A stretch of 64,000 bases of DNA from an uncultured Algibacter sp. (GTDB taxonomy: Bacteria > Bacteroidota > Bacteroidia > Flavobacteriales > Flavobacteriaceae), in assembly GCA_947502405.1 (NCBI GenBank), contig CANMZT010000003.1, forward strand, positions 267,159 to 331,158, in the 5' to 3' direction. The translations under genes were made by a program, and so were the position numbers. Positions 9,946-19,033 of this stretch are shown piece by piece. The first letter of the stretch is position 1. Each line of letters starts with the position of its first letter. The notes under the pieces are model-generated. The model was not told the origin of the DNA. It did no database searches and worked only from the letters and a program-made list of their open reading frames with translations.

Positions 9946-10935
9946 CTACACTAAATCATTTTCAATTAAATATTCAGCAATTTGAACGGTATTCGTTGCA
10001 GCGCCTTTACGCAGGTTATCGGCAACAACCCACATATTTAATGTGTTTGGTTGAGTTTCATCACGACGAATACGTCCTACAAAAACCTCATCTTTTTCAT
10101 GAGCAAAAATTGGCATTGGGTAGGTATTTGTATCCGTATTATCTTGTACAACCACTCCAGCAGTTTCGTGTAACAATTTACGAACATCAGCTAAATCAAA
10201 ATCATTTTCAAATTCAACATTCACAGATTCTGAATGTCCACCAGCAGTAGGAATTCTAACCGCGGTAGCTGAAACAGAAAATGTTCTATCATTCATAATT
10301 TTCTGTGGCTCTCTAGCTAATTTCATTTCCTCTTTGGTGTATCCGTTATCTTCAAAAACATCACAATGTGGTAACGCATTTCTTCCAATAGGATATGGAT
10401 AAGCCATTTCACCTTCAACACCAGCAATCTCATTTTCTAACTGACGTACGGCTTTTACTCCAGTACCAGAAACAGATTGATATGTAGACACCACTACACG
10501 TTTCATTTTATATTTTTTGTGAAGCGGATTTAAAGCCATTACTAACTGAATTGTAGAACAATTAGGGTTTGCAATAATCTTATCATCTTTAGTTAATTCG
10601 CTCGCATTAATCTCAGGAACTACTAATTTTTTTGTAGGATCCATTCTCCAAGCAGAAGAGTTATCTACAACTGTAGTACCAGCTTCAGCAAATTTAGGAG
10701 CCCATTCAATGGATGTTCCTCCGCCTGCTGAGAATAAGGCGATATCTGGCTTCATAGAAACAGCAGTTTCCAAACCAACTACTTTATAATCATTACCCTT
10801 GTAGGTTAATGTTTTACCAACAGAGCGTTCTGAAGCAACAGGAATTAATTCCGTTACAGGAAAATTACGTTCTGCAAGTACTTTTAACATCACTTCGCCA
10901 ACCATACCAGTGGCACCAACAACAGCTACTTTCAT
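9946..10935 (-). CDS. asd: Aspartate-semialdehyde dehydrogenase
   Basis: This enzyme reduces aspartyl phosphate to aspartate semialdehyde with NADPH, the branch point to lysine, diaminopimelate, threonine and methionine. The 329-residue length is normal. The nucleotide loop GATGMVG lies at residues 7-13, and the catalytic cysteine is Cys126 in NPNCSTIQL. The substrate-binding region includes SVSGTG and the histidine-containing RIPTAGGHSE. It is a monocistronic unit with a hairpin terminator on each side. Confidence 0.95.
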   Translation of the reverse strand: MKVAVVGATGMVGEVMLKVLAERNFPVTELIPVASERSVGKTLTYKGNDYKVVGLETAVSMKPDIALFSAGGGTSIEWAPKFAEAGTTVVDNSSAWRMDPTKKLVVPEINASELTKDDKIIANPNCSTIQLVMALNPLHKKYKMKRVVVSTYQSVSGTGVKAVRQLENEIAGVEGEMAYPYPIGRNALPHCDVFEDNGYTKEEMKLAREPQKIMNDRTFSVSATAVRIPTAGGHSESVNVEFENDFDLADVRKLLHETAGVVVQDNTDTNTYPMPIFAHEKDEVFVGRIRRDETQPNTLNMWVVADNLRKGAATNTVQIAEYLIENDLV

Positions 10936-10999
10936 TTTTTCTTTTCTTTTTATTGTTTTGAGAGCACAAAACTAAGTATTAATTGCAATTTTAAACACA

Positions 11000-11035
11000 A
11001 AAAAAGCCCTCATTTTCAGAAAACAAGGGCTTTTT
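11000..11035 (-). terminator. Terminator after mscL
   Basis: A 10-bp stem (aaaaagccct / agggcttttt) around a 15-base loop gives a U-run on either strand. It lies downstream of the leftward mscL stop at 11074 and before the asd start. Confidence 0.75.
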
Positions 11036-11073
11036 AACAACAAATAACACGTTGTTATTTAATTAACACTTTG

Positions 11074-11475
11074 TTATTTTTTAAGTAAATCTCTTATTTC
11101 TGCAAGTAAATCTTCTTGAGATGGTCCTGCAGGAGCTGGCTCTTCTGCTGGTTTTTTTGTTTTGTTATAAGCCTTAACAATTAAGAACATTACAAGACCA
11201 ACAATTAATAAGTTAATTATAGTATTAACCCAAGAACCCCACATAATAGCATTCTCTGGAGTAGTTACTGCACCTGTTGCATCTACAACAGCTTCTGTTA
11301 AAACTACTTTTCTGTCTGCGAAATCTGTTCCACCAGTAAAGTAACCAACAAATGGCATTACAATATTATTTACAAATCCTGTAACAACAGCACCAATTGC
11401 GCCTGCCATAATTACTGCAACAGCAAATTCAATAACATTACCGCCAGTAATAAATTCTTTAAATTCTTTTAACAT
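11074..11475 (-). CDS. mscL: Large-conductance mechanosensitive channel
   Basis: This homopentameric inner-membrane channel opens under membrane tension during osmotic downshock. The protein has 133 residues, as usual. The amphipathic N-terminus (MLKEFKEFITGGNVIEFAVA) precedes the pore-lining first membrane helix containing AVIMAGAIGAVV. A periplasmic loop follows (about 45-75), then the second helix (WVNTIINLLIVGLVMFLIV) and a charged cytoplasmic helix ending in LLAEIRDLLKK. It is monocistronic. Confidence 0.95.
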   Translation of the reverse strand: MLKEFKEFITGGNVIEFAVAVIMAGAIGAVVTGFVNNIVMPFVGYFTGGTDFADRKVVLTEAVVDATGAVTTPENAIMWGSWVNTIINLLIVGLVMFLIVKAYNKTKKPAEEPAPAGPSQEDLLAEIRDLLKK

Positions 11476-11546
11476 TTTAATAAGTTTTAATGGTTAAATA
11501 TATTAATTGTGACCAAGATAATTAAAAAAGTCACATAATGTATTAG

Positions 11547-12662
11547 TTAGTAACCATTAAATACCCGTTTCACTCGCTGGGAAATAGAAGTAATTAACTC
11601 GTAAGAAATTGTATTTGCAGTATTAGCCAAAGTTTCAGCAGTAATTGTATTAGAATCAAAAACTATAACCTCATCCCCTTCTTTGCAATTAATATCAGTA
11701 ATATTAACCATTATCATATCCATGCAAACATTACCAATAATAGATGCTTTTTGCCCATTTATGGTAACAAAACCGTTTCCGTTTCCATAAATTCTACTAA
11801 TACCATCAGCATGTCCTAAAGGGAGTGTAGCTGTTTTTGTAATCACCCCATCGCTTTTATAGGCACGATTATAACCTACAGATTCGCCTTTTTCAATGTT
11901 ATGTATTTGAGATATAACAGTTTTTAAAGTCGCTATAGGTTTTAAATAAGCACTTTCTTTTTCAGAATTCCCAAAACCATAAAGACCAATACCAGAACGC
12001 ACCATATCAAAATGAGATTCAGGATAATTTAATATACCAGAGGTATTACTCATATGCAACATGGGTGTATAGCCAGTTTTTGTTTTAAAATTAGCAACAA
12101 TGGTTTTAAAGCTATGTATTTGGTTTATTGTAAAATCACGTTCTTTTAAGTCCTCGCTTGCTGCCAAATGAGAAAACAAAGATTTTACCTTTATGGCTTG
12201 AGCAGCTTTTATTGTATCAGCGATATATTCCACATCGCTTTCCAAAAAACCCAACCTATTTAAACCAGTGTTAAACTTAATATGTATAGGATACTCATTT
12301 TGCTTTTTAGCAGAAGCAAAATCAATAAACTCATTTAAAATTTTAGCATTATAAAGATTAGGTTCTAAGCAATTCTCTATAATAATATTGAAATTAATAG
12401 CCAATGGATGAAGCACTAAAATAGAGGTAGTAATACCAGCTTTTCGTAATGCAACACCTTCATTAGCATAAGCTACAGCAAAATAATCAATATCTAAGTT
12501 TTGCAAATATTTTGCAATTTCAACGGCATCACCGCCATAAGCAAACGCTTTAACTACCGCTAGAAATTTAGTTTTAGGCTGTAATTTTGATTTTAAATAC
12601 TCAAAATTATGTTTAAGTGCTTTTAAGTCTATTTCAAGCACAGTTTCTTGTGCTTTAGGCAT
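11547..12662 (-). CDS. alr: Alanine racemase
   Basis: This PLP enzyme interconverts L- and D-alanine to supply the peptidoglycan stem peptide. The 371 residues comprise an N-terminal TIM barrel and a C-terminal beta domain. The PLP lysine is Lys38 in VVKAFAYGG, and the second catalytic base is Tyr264 in [19 protein letters not shown] is the usual C-domain signature. The start overlaps the end of tdk by 8 bases, so the two are translated from one leftward message. Confidence 0.95.
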   Translation of the reverse strand: MPKAQETVLEIDLKALKHNFEYLKSKLQPKTKFLAVVKAFAYGGDAVEIAKYLQNLDIDYFAVAYANEGVALRKAGITTSILVLHPLAINFNIIIENCLEPNLYNAKILNEFIDFASAKKQNEYPIHIKFNTGLNRLGFLESDVEYIADTIKAAQAIKVKSLFSHLAASEDLKERDFTINQIHSFKTIVANFKTKTGYTPMLHMSNTSGILNYPESHFDMVRSGIGLYGFGNSEKESAYLKPIATLKTVISQIHNIEKGESVGYNRAYKSDGVITKTATLPLGHADGISRIYGNGNGFVTINGQKASIIGNVCMDMIMVNITDINCKEGDEVIVFDSNTITAETLANTANTISYELITSISQRVKRVFNGY

Positions 12663-13302
12663 TGGTGTCTTTTGTTTTAGTATCTACTTCTTCAGCTTCG
12701 TTAACCTTCATATTCCTAACCTTATCTCGAAGCATTGCTTTATAATAAGCCGCCCTACTTAAAGGCTCATATTCGTTAACCTCACCCAATAAAACCAAAT
12801 TATCATCTTGGTTTTTTCTGTAACTATATTGTGCTAAATTCCCTGTTCTTGTGCAAACAGCATGAACTTTGGTAATATACTCTGCTGTAGCCATAAGGTT
12901 AGGCATTGGCCCAAACGGGTTACCTTTAAAATCCATATCTAACCCAGCCACAATAACACGCACGCCTTTATTTGCTAAATCGTTACAAACGCGCACTATT
13001 TCATCATCAAAAAATTGAGCTTCATCAATACCAACTACATCACAACCATCAGCCAAAATTGGAATATTTGCTGCTGCAGGCACAGGCGTAGAGCGAATTT
13101 CGTTAGCATCATGAGAGACTACCATATCTTCATCATAACGCACATCAATAGCAGGTTTAAAAATCTCAACTTTCTGTCTAGCAAACTGAGCACGCTTTAA
13201 TCTACGAATCAATTCTTCCGTTTTTCCAGAAAACATGGAGCCACAGATAACTTCTATCCAACCAAATTGTTCTTTATGATTTACTGTATTTTCAAGAAAC
13301 AT
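12655..13302 (-). CDS. tdk: Thymidine kinase
   Basis: This type-II thymidine kinase phosphorylates thymidine in the salvage pathway. It has 215 residues. Walker A GSMFSGKT lies at residues 21-28, the acidic catalytic motif is GIDEAQFF, and the C-terminal nucleoside lasso region includes [15 protein letters not shown] and [13 protein letters not shown]. The classical four-cysteine zinc site is reduced, with a single Cys in this region, so the lasso may lack zinc. It is first in the tdk-alr unit and divergent from the gene at 13410. Confidence 0.92.
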   Translation of the reverse strand: MFLENTVNHKEQFGWIEVICGSMFSGKTEELIRRLKRAQFARQKVEIFKPAIDVRYDEDMVVSHDANEIRSTPVPAAANIPILADGCDVVGIDEAQFFDDEIVRVCNDLANKGVRVIVAGLDMDFKGNPFGPMPNLMATAEYITKVHAVCTRTGNLAQYSYRKNQDDNLVLLGEVNEYEPLSRAAYYKAMLRDKVRNMKVNEAEEVDTKTKDTNA

Positions 13303-13409
13303 TTTGTAATTTTAACACTAAATGGGAATAATTATTCGTTTGTATAAAGGTGGCGTAAATTTATTAAAAATCAAAAGCCTAAAGTGCAATAATTAAAAAT
13401 TTATAAACA

Positions 13410-14153
13410 ATGAAGAAGAGACTAGAATCGGAACTTATTAGTATAGCACACAGAATTCTTAAATTAAAAGGGAAGGAAGATGTTATTAAAATGCATACCG
13501 AGGTTTCTGCACTTTATGAAAAACTTTCGGTATTAAAATTTGCGCATGAAAATTTTGAAGGCGATCTACCAACTATAGGCAGTGATTCTTCATTTTTCGA
13601 TATGCTTGATAGCGCATTCAACAATAAGGTTAGCGATAATATTGAGGTAGAAGATAAAATATATATTAATCTGGATGAGGTAGAGGATGATGATATTATG
13701 GAGCCCGTAATGAACAAGATTAAGGATATGGTGGCGCATATGCCTGAAGATACCGAAGACATTGAAACTGTTTTTGAGGAAGCTATTCCTAAAGAACCTG
13801 TAAAGCGTCACAATTTAGAAGATATTACTGCGGGATTTGAAGACACCCCAATTTTTGAACCTATTTCTAAAACCCAAAATGGTGTTTCAAATGGCAAAAA
13901 AACCTTAAATGATAAACTAAAAGTTGGTGGCTTCAATATTGGGCTTAATGATAAAATAGCTTTTATCAAACACTTATTTGATGGTAAAAGTGAAGATTAT
14001 GATCGTGTTTTATCTCAACTAAATACATCTGTTTCTTTGGATGACGCAAAGCGATTTATTGAAAATATGGTAAAACCAGATTATAATAATTGGGAAGGAA
14101 AAGAAGAATTTGAAGAGCGTTTTATAGAAATTATCGAGGCTAAGTTTAACTAA
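13410..14153 (+). CDS. Conserved flavobacterial protein of unknown function
   Basis: This 247-residue soluble protein has no recognised domain. The first 60 residues are helical. An acidic, probably disordered middle (about 70-165, rich in Glu and Asp) follows. The conserved block is at the C-terminus (LKVGGFNIGLNDKIAFIKHLF ... YDRVLSQLNT ... FEERFIEIIEAKF). I recognise this C-terminal block as recurrent in Flavobacteriaceae, but no function is known to me. There is no signal peptide or membrane segment. The gene is divergent from tdk and overlaps the convergent DUF2867 gene by 4 bases. Confidence 0.7.
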   Translation: MKKRLESELISIAHRILKLKGKEDVIKMHTEVSALYEKLSVLKFAHENFEGDLPTIGSDSSFFDMLDSAFNNKVSDNIEVEDKIYINLDEVEDDDIMEPVMNKIKDMVAHMPEDTEDIETVFEEAIPKEPVKRHNLEDITAGFEDTPIFEPISKTQNGVSNGKKTLNDKLKVGGFNIGLNDKIAFIKHLFDGKSEDYDRVLSQLNTSVSLDDAKRFIENMVKPDYNNWEGKEEFEERFIEIIEAKFN

Positions 14154-14635
14154 ACCTTATAAGCTTGCTTTACCATACGCTTTACAATAACTACATGAAA
14201 TGGTCTAATTAAAGCCATATAAATCTTTCCAAACAGATTATTATATTTTACTAAGGTTGTAACCTTTATGTTATGTTGATGCTCCTCTGAATTAAAAATG
14301 CTTACTCTAAAATCCAAATGTTTATCATCAGCACCAAGTAATATCTCATCATCTTCAACACTAAATACCTTAATAAAGCCAAGACTCTCACCAGGTTTAT
14401 ATTGTGGTTTAAAGTCTTTATCCATATCTGTTTTTAAACCAAACATTTTAACTATTGTATTGCGTAAACGCATCAGGAAGGCAACCCATTTAGGCATAGT
14501 TCCAAAAATTAAATGCGCTATATTTTCAAGTGAATCCTTATGATTTGTAGTTGAAAACGTATCTGTAAAATCTATTCTAGAAAGTGCCTGTTTTATAATC
14601 TTTGTATTTGGAGACTGTTCTGTTTTTACGACCAT
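14150..14635 (-). CDS. DUF2867 family protein
   Basis: The 161-residue protein shows DUF2867 features: MRLRNTIVKMFGLKT in the middle, GFIKVFSVEDDEILLGADDKHLDFRVS, and a C-terminal segment LIRPFHVVIVKRMVKQA. It is probably a START-like or polyketide-cyclase-like beta fold, and its biochemical role is unknown. It is divergent from a TetR-family regulator and shares an 85-base control region with it, so it is probably that regulator's target. DUF2867 proteins often accompany small ligand-responsive regulators. Confidence 0.7.
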   Translation of the reverse strand: MVVKTEQSPNTKIIKQALSRIDFTDTFSTTNHKDSLENIAHLIFGTMPKWVAFLMRLRNTIVKMFGLKTDMDKDFKPQYKPGESLGFIKVFSVEDDEILLGADDKHLDFRVSIFNSEEHQHNIKVTTLVKYNNLFGKIYMALIRPFHVVIVKRMVKQAYKV

Positions 14636-14654
14636 TATTAGCGTTTAATTTAAG

Positions 14655-14716
14655 ATTAGGTCAAATATACTAATTTTTTAATAATTAGGTCAATGTTACT
14701 AAATTTAATATATTTG
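14655..14716. promoter_or_regulatory. Divergent promoters with duplicated probable TetR operator
   Basis: Two near-identical 18-base sites of the form TTAGGTCAAnnnTACTAA lie at 14656-14673 and 14685-14702, with a 29-base period. Each is an imperfect palindrome (TTAG-N10-CTAA). The leftward -7 box TATATTTG (14662-14669 on the minus strand) lies inside the first site. An ATTG at 14691-14694 (minus strand) in the second site sits 21 bases upstream of that box, a good -33 match. A rightward TATATTTG at 14709-14716 precedes the tetR ATG by only 4 bases, implying a nearly leaderless tetR message. Occupation of both sites would block the DUF2867 promoter. Confidence 0.55.
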
Positions 14717-14720
14717 ATTT

Positions 14721-15341
14721 ATGGGGAAGACTAAGGATAAAATTCTAGTAACAGCTTTAGAGTTATTTAATACGCAAGGAATGGCTAAGGTTACTTTAAG
14801 GACTATTGCTAGTAAAATGGAGATTAGCCAAGGAAATTTAAATTATCATTTTAAAAAACGAGAGGATATAGTTGAAGCTCTTTATTTTCAAATTGTAGAA
14901 AGTATAAATGGAGTTATTGCAAATAGTATGCAATCTAAAAATCATTTGGAAAGTGTTTTTAGTACTTCTAAAGCAATCATGTTAACATTCTATAAGTATC
15001 AATTTTTCTTACTGGATTTTGTTTTAATTATGCGAGAGCACAAAAAGATTAAAGCGCATTATGTGAAATTAATTGAGCAAAGAGAACTAGAGTTTTTAAA
15101 TATAATTGATGTATTGATTAATGAAGACCTCGTCCGTAAACCTCTATTCTCAGATGAATACAATAATCTTTTCAAGCGTTTTCAAATTTTAAGCGATTTC
15201 TGGATGTCATCAATAGTTGTGGAACAGGGAAAAATCACTAGAGCCTCAGTAAATCAGTATTCAGAAATAATTTATCAGTCTATTTTTCCTTATTTAACTT
15301 TAAAAGGGCAAAAACTATATAAGTCTGTATCTTTAGCATAA
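14721..15341 (+). CDS. TetR/AcrR family transcriptional regulator
   Basis: This 206-residue regulator has the N-terminal helix-turn-helix of the family (about residues 8-55, including TLRTIASKMEISQGNLNYHFKK) and a helical C-terminal ligand domain of unknown specificity. The two symmetrical sites in the upstream region suggest that it represses its own gene and the divergent DUF2867 gene. rsmI follows after 18 bases on the same strand and may be cotranscribed. Confidence 0.85.
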   Translation: MGKTKDKILVTALELFNTQGMAKVTLRTIASKMEISQGNLNYHFKKREDIVEALYFQIVESINGVIANSMQSKNHLESVFSTSKAIMLTFYKYQFFLLDFVLIMREHKKIKAHYVKLIEQRELEFLNIIDVLINEDLVRKPLFSDEYNNLFKRFQILSDFWMSSIVVEQGKITRASVNQYSEIIYQSIFPYLTLKGQKLYKSVSLA

Positions 15342-15359
15342 TTTTAATTTAAAACTTAA

Positions 15360-16031
15360 ATGAGTAAACTATTTATAGTGCCCACTCCAATAGGAAATTT
15401 AAAAGATATAACCTTTAGAGCCGTTGAAGTTTTAAAAGATGTTGATTTAATTCTAGCAGAAGATACCAGAACTTCAGGAAAGCTTTTAAAACATTTTGAA
15501 ATTTCTACGCATATGCAATCTCACCATATGCACAATGAGCATAAAACGGTTGAAAATATCATTCAAAAATTAAAAGCAGGAACTACTGTTGCACTTATAA
15601 GCGACGCTGGAACACCGGCAATATCTGATCCTGGGTTTTTATTATCTCGAGCTTGTATTGAAAACAACATTGAAATTGAATGCTTACCAGGAGCTACAGC
15701 TTTTGTGCCAGCACTAGTAAATTCAGGATTACCAAACGATAAATTTGTATTTGAAGGGTTTTTACCAGTAAAAAAAGGAAGACAAACACGATTACTATTA
15801 CTAGCTGAAGAAACTCGAACCATGATTTTTTATGAAAGTCCGCATAAATTGGTAAAAACTCTTGGGCATTTTTGTGAGTATTTTGGGGAGGATAGACCAG
15901 TTTCAGTATCTAGAGAGTTAACAAAACTGTTTGAAGAAACCATCAGAGGAACAGCCAAAGAAGTATTAGAATATTACACCAATAAACCACCAAAAGGAGA
16001 AATTGTTGTTGTGGTTGGAGGTAGAAAGTAG
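15360..16031 (+). CDS. rsmI: 16S rRNA (cytidine-1402-2'-O)-methyltransferase
   Basis: This enzyme uses S-adenosylmethionine to methylate the ribose of C1402 in the ribosomal decoding centre. The 223 residues begin with the tetrapyrrole-methylase-type signature FIVPTPIGNLKDITFRA, then AEDTRTSGKLL, ALISDAGTPAISDPG and the late motif SRELTKLFEE. It is slightly shorter than the Escherichia coli enzyme, as usual in Bacteroidota. The gene directly follows the TetR gene. Confidence 0.95.
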   Translation: MSKLFIVPTPIGNLKDITFRAVEVLKDVDLILAEDTRTSGKLLKHFEISTHMQSHHMHNEHKTVENIIQKLKAGTTVALISDAGTPAISDPGFLLSRACIENNIEIECLPGATAFVPALVNSGLPNDKFVFEGFLPVKKGRQTRLLLLAEETRTMIFYESPHKLVKTLGHFCEYFGEDRPVSVSRELTKLFEETIRGTAKEVLEYYTNKPPKGEIVVVVGGRK

Positions 16032-16055
16032 ACTTTCATTGATATACAAAAAACT

Positions 16056-16120
16056 GTTTTTAATGAAAAACGTTTTTTTATTAAAATGTTTTTCATTAAA
16101 AACAAAAAAACCTATATTTG
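16056..16120 (+). promoter_or_regulatory. Perfect 16-bp inverted repeat upstream of a -7 box (probable operator/promoter)
   Basis: The sequence gtttttaatgaaaaac at 16056-16071 is the exact reverse complement of gtttttcattaaaaac at 16088-16103, with 16 bases between the arms. Each arm is itself nearly palindromic. The -7 box TATATTTG follows at 16113-16120, 19 bases before the ATPase ATG. The arrangement suggests two dyad sites for a regulator over the -33 region. It could also fold as a weak terminator for rsmI. Confidence 0.5.
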
Positions 16121-16139
16121 TTTTAGATAAAAAACATTA

Positions 16140-17339
16140 ATGGACGATTTATTTTCACTTCAAGAGCAACTATTAGAAAACCTTTCTTCAAAAACCCGAT
16201 ATTTATTAAATAAAATAGATTGGTCTAACCGTTTAATTGGTATAAAGGGCGCAAGAGGTTCAGGCAAAACAACACTTTTACTTCAGTATATAAAGTTTAA
16301 ACTTTCTAAAACGGACGAGGCTCTGTATGCTACTTTAGACGACTTGTATTTTTTAGATAATAATTTAGTTTCTTTAGCAAAAGATTTTGTGTTAAGAGGC
16401 GGTACTCATTTGATTTTAGATGAGGTACACAAATACCCTAATTGGTCAAGAGAGTTAAAATTAATATATGATCAGTTTCCAAAACTTCAAGTAGTGTTTA
16501 CATCTTCATCAATGTTGGAAATCTATAAAGGAGAATCAGATTTAAGCAGGAGAGTTATAATTTACCATTTAAAGGAATTATCATTTAGGGAGTTTCTCGA
16601 ATTTGAAGACGATTATAGAGATATTCCAAAATTTCATTTAAAAGATATCTTAAAAAATCATAAGCAAATAGCAAGAGAGATAAAATCACAACATGTAAGT
16701 TCTCCAATAAAACACTTTGATGCATACTTAAAATATGGGGCTTATCCATACTATTTAGAAAATAGGAGCAGTTATACTACAAAATTAAATCAAACTATAA
16801 ATTTAATTTTAGAAGTTGACTTAAATGCAGTTGAAAATATGCCATATGCAGATAGTAGAAAGATAAAAAAATTGTTGGTAGCTATTGCTCAAAGCGCACC
16901 GTTTGTTCCAAATATCACTAAGCTTAGTGAGCGTTTAGGTATGTCTAGAGTATTTTTAATTAATGCTATAAAATTACTAAATAGAGCAGATTTAGTTATG
17001 GAGTTGTTTAAACCCACAAAAGGAGTTGGTATGTTAACTAAACCAGAAAAATTATTTCTTAACAACTCAAATTTAGTTTATGCCTTAGGAAAACAAAATG
17101 CAGAAATAGGGACATTAAGAGAAACATTCTTTGCAAATCAAATGAAATATTTACATGAGATTCATTTAGCAGAAAAAGGTGATTTTTTAGTAGATAGAAC
17201 ATATACTTTTGAAATTGGAGGAAAAAACAAGACAACAAAACAAATTAAAGGTGTTGAAAATAGTTATGTTGTAAGAGATGATATGGAAGTGGGTAGCTTA
17301 AATATCATCCCCATATATCTATTTGGTTTTTTATATTAA
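16140..17339 (+). CDS. AAA ATPase of the AAA_14/DUF4143 family
   Basis: The 399-residue P-loop protein has Walker A GARGSGKTT near residue 40, Walker B LILDEVH near residue 98, and a sensor-like TSSSML shortly after, typical of the AAA_14 domain. The second half is DUF4143, with a winged-helix-like stretch (LSERLGMSRVFLINAIKLLNRADLV) and a late nuclease-like region that lacks clear catalytic residues. These proteins are widespread and mobile, and their function is poorly known. There is no toxin, transporter or restriction partner here. The inverted repeat just upstream may be its own operator. Confidence 0.8.
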   Translation: MDDLFSLQEQLLENLSSKTRYLLNKIDWSNRLIGIKGARGSGKTTLLLQYIKFKLSKTDEALYATLDDLYFLDNNLVSLAKDFVLRGGTHLILDEVHKYPNWSRELKLIYDQFPKLQVVFTSSSMLEIYKGESDLSRRVIIYHLKELSFREFLEFEDDYRDIPKFHLKDILKNHKQIAREIKSQHVSSPIKHFDAYLKYGAYPYYLENRSSYTTKLNQTINLILEVDLNAVENMPYADSRKIKKLLVAIAQSAPFVPNITKLSERLGMSRVFLINAIKLLNRADLVMELFKPTKGVGMLTKPEKLFLNNSNLVYALGKQNAEIGTLRETFFANQMKYLHEIHLAEKGDFLVDRTYTFEIGGKNKTTKQIKGVENSYVVRDDMEVGSLNIIPIYLFGFLY

Positions 17340-17360
17340 CAGCATCATATAAACTTTAAA

Positions 17361-17705
17361 ATGAATATAGAAGAATTTATAAATAAGCTAAGAACTAGTC
17401 CAAAAACAATTCAGTTTTCTGAAACCATGAGTATTATTGATGAAAACTATGAGTTTATACCAACGACTTTTCAAAATGGTAATTTAAAAAATGACGAGGG
17501 TCAAAATTCAGGATCATGCAAATTATTTGCTTTTGCAAAGGCCCAAGGACTATCAAAAGAAGAAACATTGGCTTGTTTTGGGCAATACTATTTTAAAGAT
17601 GTTCTAGAAGACCCAAATGGTGAAGGACATCAAAATATTAGAAATTTTATAAAAACTGGTTTTGAGGGTTTGAGTTTTAAAACTAATCCTTTAATAAAAA
17701 AATAG
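17361..17705 (+). CDS. HopJ-family protein
   Basis: This 114-residue cytoplasmic protein matches the HopJ family (FSETMSIIDENYEFIPT ... FQNGNLKNDEGQNSGSCKLF ... LACFGQYYFKDVLEDP). The name comes from a Pseudomonas candidate type III effector, but the family is common in free-living bacteria and nothing here suggests a type III system. The function is unknown. It follows the ATPase by 21 bases and precedes the glycosylase-like gene by 20 bases, so the three may form a transcript. Confidence 0.8.
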   Translation: MNIEEFINKLRTSPKTIQFSETMSIIDENYEFIPTTFQNGNLKNDEGQNSGSCKLFAFAKAQGLSKEETLACFGQYYFKDVLEDPNGEGHQNIRNFIKTGFEGLSFKTNPLIKK

Positions 17706-17725
17706 ATTTCTTTATTTTTTAAAAC

Positions 17726-18292
17726 ATGAAAGCCCTTCTGGAGGAGATAAAACAATGCACCATCTGTAAAGAACATTTGGTTTTAGGCCCAAGACCTGTA
17801 GTTTCCGGGCATCCAGAATCTAAAATTGTAATTATTGGTCAAGCACCAGGAACTAAAGTGCATGCGTCTGGAGTACCTTGGGATGATGCCAGTGGTAAAC
17901 AATTACGAAAATGGTTGAATGTCTCAGATAAAGACTTTTATGATGAAACAAAGTTTGCCATAATCCCTATGGGTTTTTGTTACCCTGGAAAAGGAAAAAC
18001 AGGCGATTTACCACCACGACCAGAATGTGCACCGCAATGGCACAAACCGCTGTTTGATGAACTCAAAAATGTGGAGTTAGTTATTTTAATAGGCATGTAT
18101 GCCCAAAAGTATTACTTAGGAAAGGCCGCAAAAAAAACCTTAACGGAGACGGTTTATAATTTTCAAGAATATTTACCAAAGTATTTGCCTTTACCACATC
18201 CATCGCCTAGAAATAGATTTTGGCTGACTAAGAATCCTTGGTTTGAGATTGAGGTGTTGCCAGAGTTGAGGGAGAAGATTAGGAGATTTTAA
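17726..18292 (+). CDS. Uracil-DNA glycosylase superfamily protein
   Basis: The 188-residue protein of the UDG fold carries CTICKEH at residues 12-18, a motif-I loop GQAPGTKVHASGVPWDD, and the late motif PLPHPSPRNR corresponding to the minor-groove loop (motif II). Family members excise uracil or related lesions from DNA. Only one CxxC pair is obvious, so the four-cysteine iron-sulfur cluster of family-4 enzymes is not assured. A DNA-repair role is inferred from the fold. Confidence 0.8.
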   Translation: MKALLEEIKQCTICKEHLVLGPRPVVSGHPESKIVIIGQAPGTKVHASGVPWDDASGKQLRKWLNVSDKDFYDETKFAIIPMGFCYPGKGKTGDLPPRPECAPQWHKPLFDELKNVELVILIGMYAQKYYLGKAAKKTLTETVYNFQEYLPKYLPLPHPSPRNRFWLTKNPWFEIEVLPELREKIRRF

Positions 18293-18336
18293 TATTGAAC
18301 TGGTGTATAAAACTTACTTGTAAAAAAAAAGATAAT

Positions 18337-18498
18337 TTAAAAGGCTCTAACAATGTCGATTATTTGTTCATTAAAGAAAATTATAAGTAGAAGTAACATT
18401 AAAAAAATAAATCCAATAAGTAAACAAATCCATTTTATTGACTCTTGGAAATATTTACCTTTAAATCTAGATAGTATGTTGATGTCTATATTAATCAT
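18337..18498 (-). CDS. Possible small single-span membrane protein
   Basis: An ATG at 18498 opens 53 codons ending in TAA at 18337. The peptide has a polar N-terminus (MINIDINILSRFKGKYF), then a strong hydrophobic span of about 20 residues (ICLLIGFIFLMLLLLIIFF) and a short polar tail. It lies in an otherwise gene-free region, convergent with the UDG gene. The membrane span argues for a real product, but AT-rich DNA yields such ORFs by chance and no homologue is recognised. Confidence 0.4.
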   Translation of the reverse strand: MINIDINILSRFKGKYFQESIKWICLLIGFIFLMLLLLIIFFNEQIIDIVRAF

Positions 18499-19033
18499 TA
18501 ACGCTAAATAAAATATTATTTTCTAAATTAAGTGTCCCGTTACATAACCTAATTTGTAATTTAAATAGTTAAAGTAAATTTACGACAACTTGTTTATAAT
18601 AAGTCTAAATAAAAACAACAACAGTTGGATACTTAATCACACAAAAAAACCTCCCCATTTCTGAAAAGGTTCAAACTAAATTATTTATATCTAATGCTAT
18701 ATTTAGTAGTTTTTTAAAACTACTAGAGTTTGTAATATGTTATAAACTATACCCTTAATTAAAAAAACAGAATAGTTTAAAATGACTTGAAGTTCCGACA
18801 AGGTCGGAATCAACGATTTTCAGAAATAATGAGCTGTAAAGTTTATTAAAAACTATGATTTAGGATTGTAAAGACTACATTTATAAAACGTTTGAATATG
18901 AATTTATTAGCGAATGGTGCTTTAGCAATTTACTAATAATCGTTTTGATTTTTTGTTTCGTTTTGTATCAAGACAAAATGAACAGAAACATTGTTTTCTA
19001 TTATAAATGTAAATTTAATTTTGTAAACAAATA
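18499..19033. other. AT-rich gene-free stretch with two perfect hairpins
   Basis: No convincing ORF is found on either strand. A 10-bp perfect inverted repeat lies at 18704-18725 (tagtagtttt / aaaactacta, 2-base loop) and a 7-bp one at 18793-18809 (ttccgac / gtcggaa, 3-base loop). The second resembles the short palindromes common between flavobacterial genes. The remainder is plain AT-rich DNA. Confidence 0.4.

Noticed and set aside
16140..17339. Toxin, restriction or anti-phage system around the AAA/DUF4143 gene
   Set aside because: Neighbours are rsmI, HopJ-like and UDG-like genes; no toxin-antitoxin pair or defence partner is recognisable.
17361..17705. Type III secretion effector (HopJ name)
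   Set aside because: The family name is historical; there is no type III apparatus, chaperone or secretion signal in the window.
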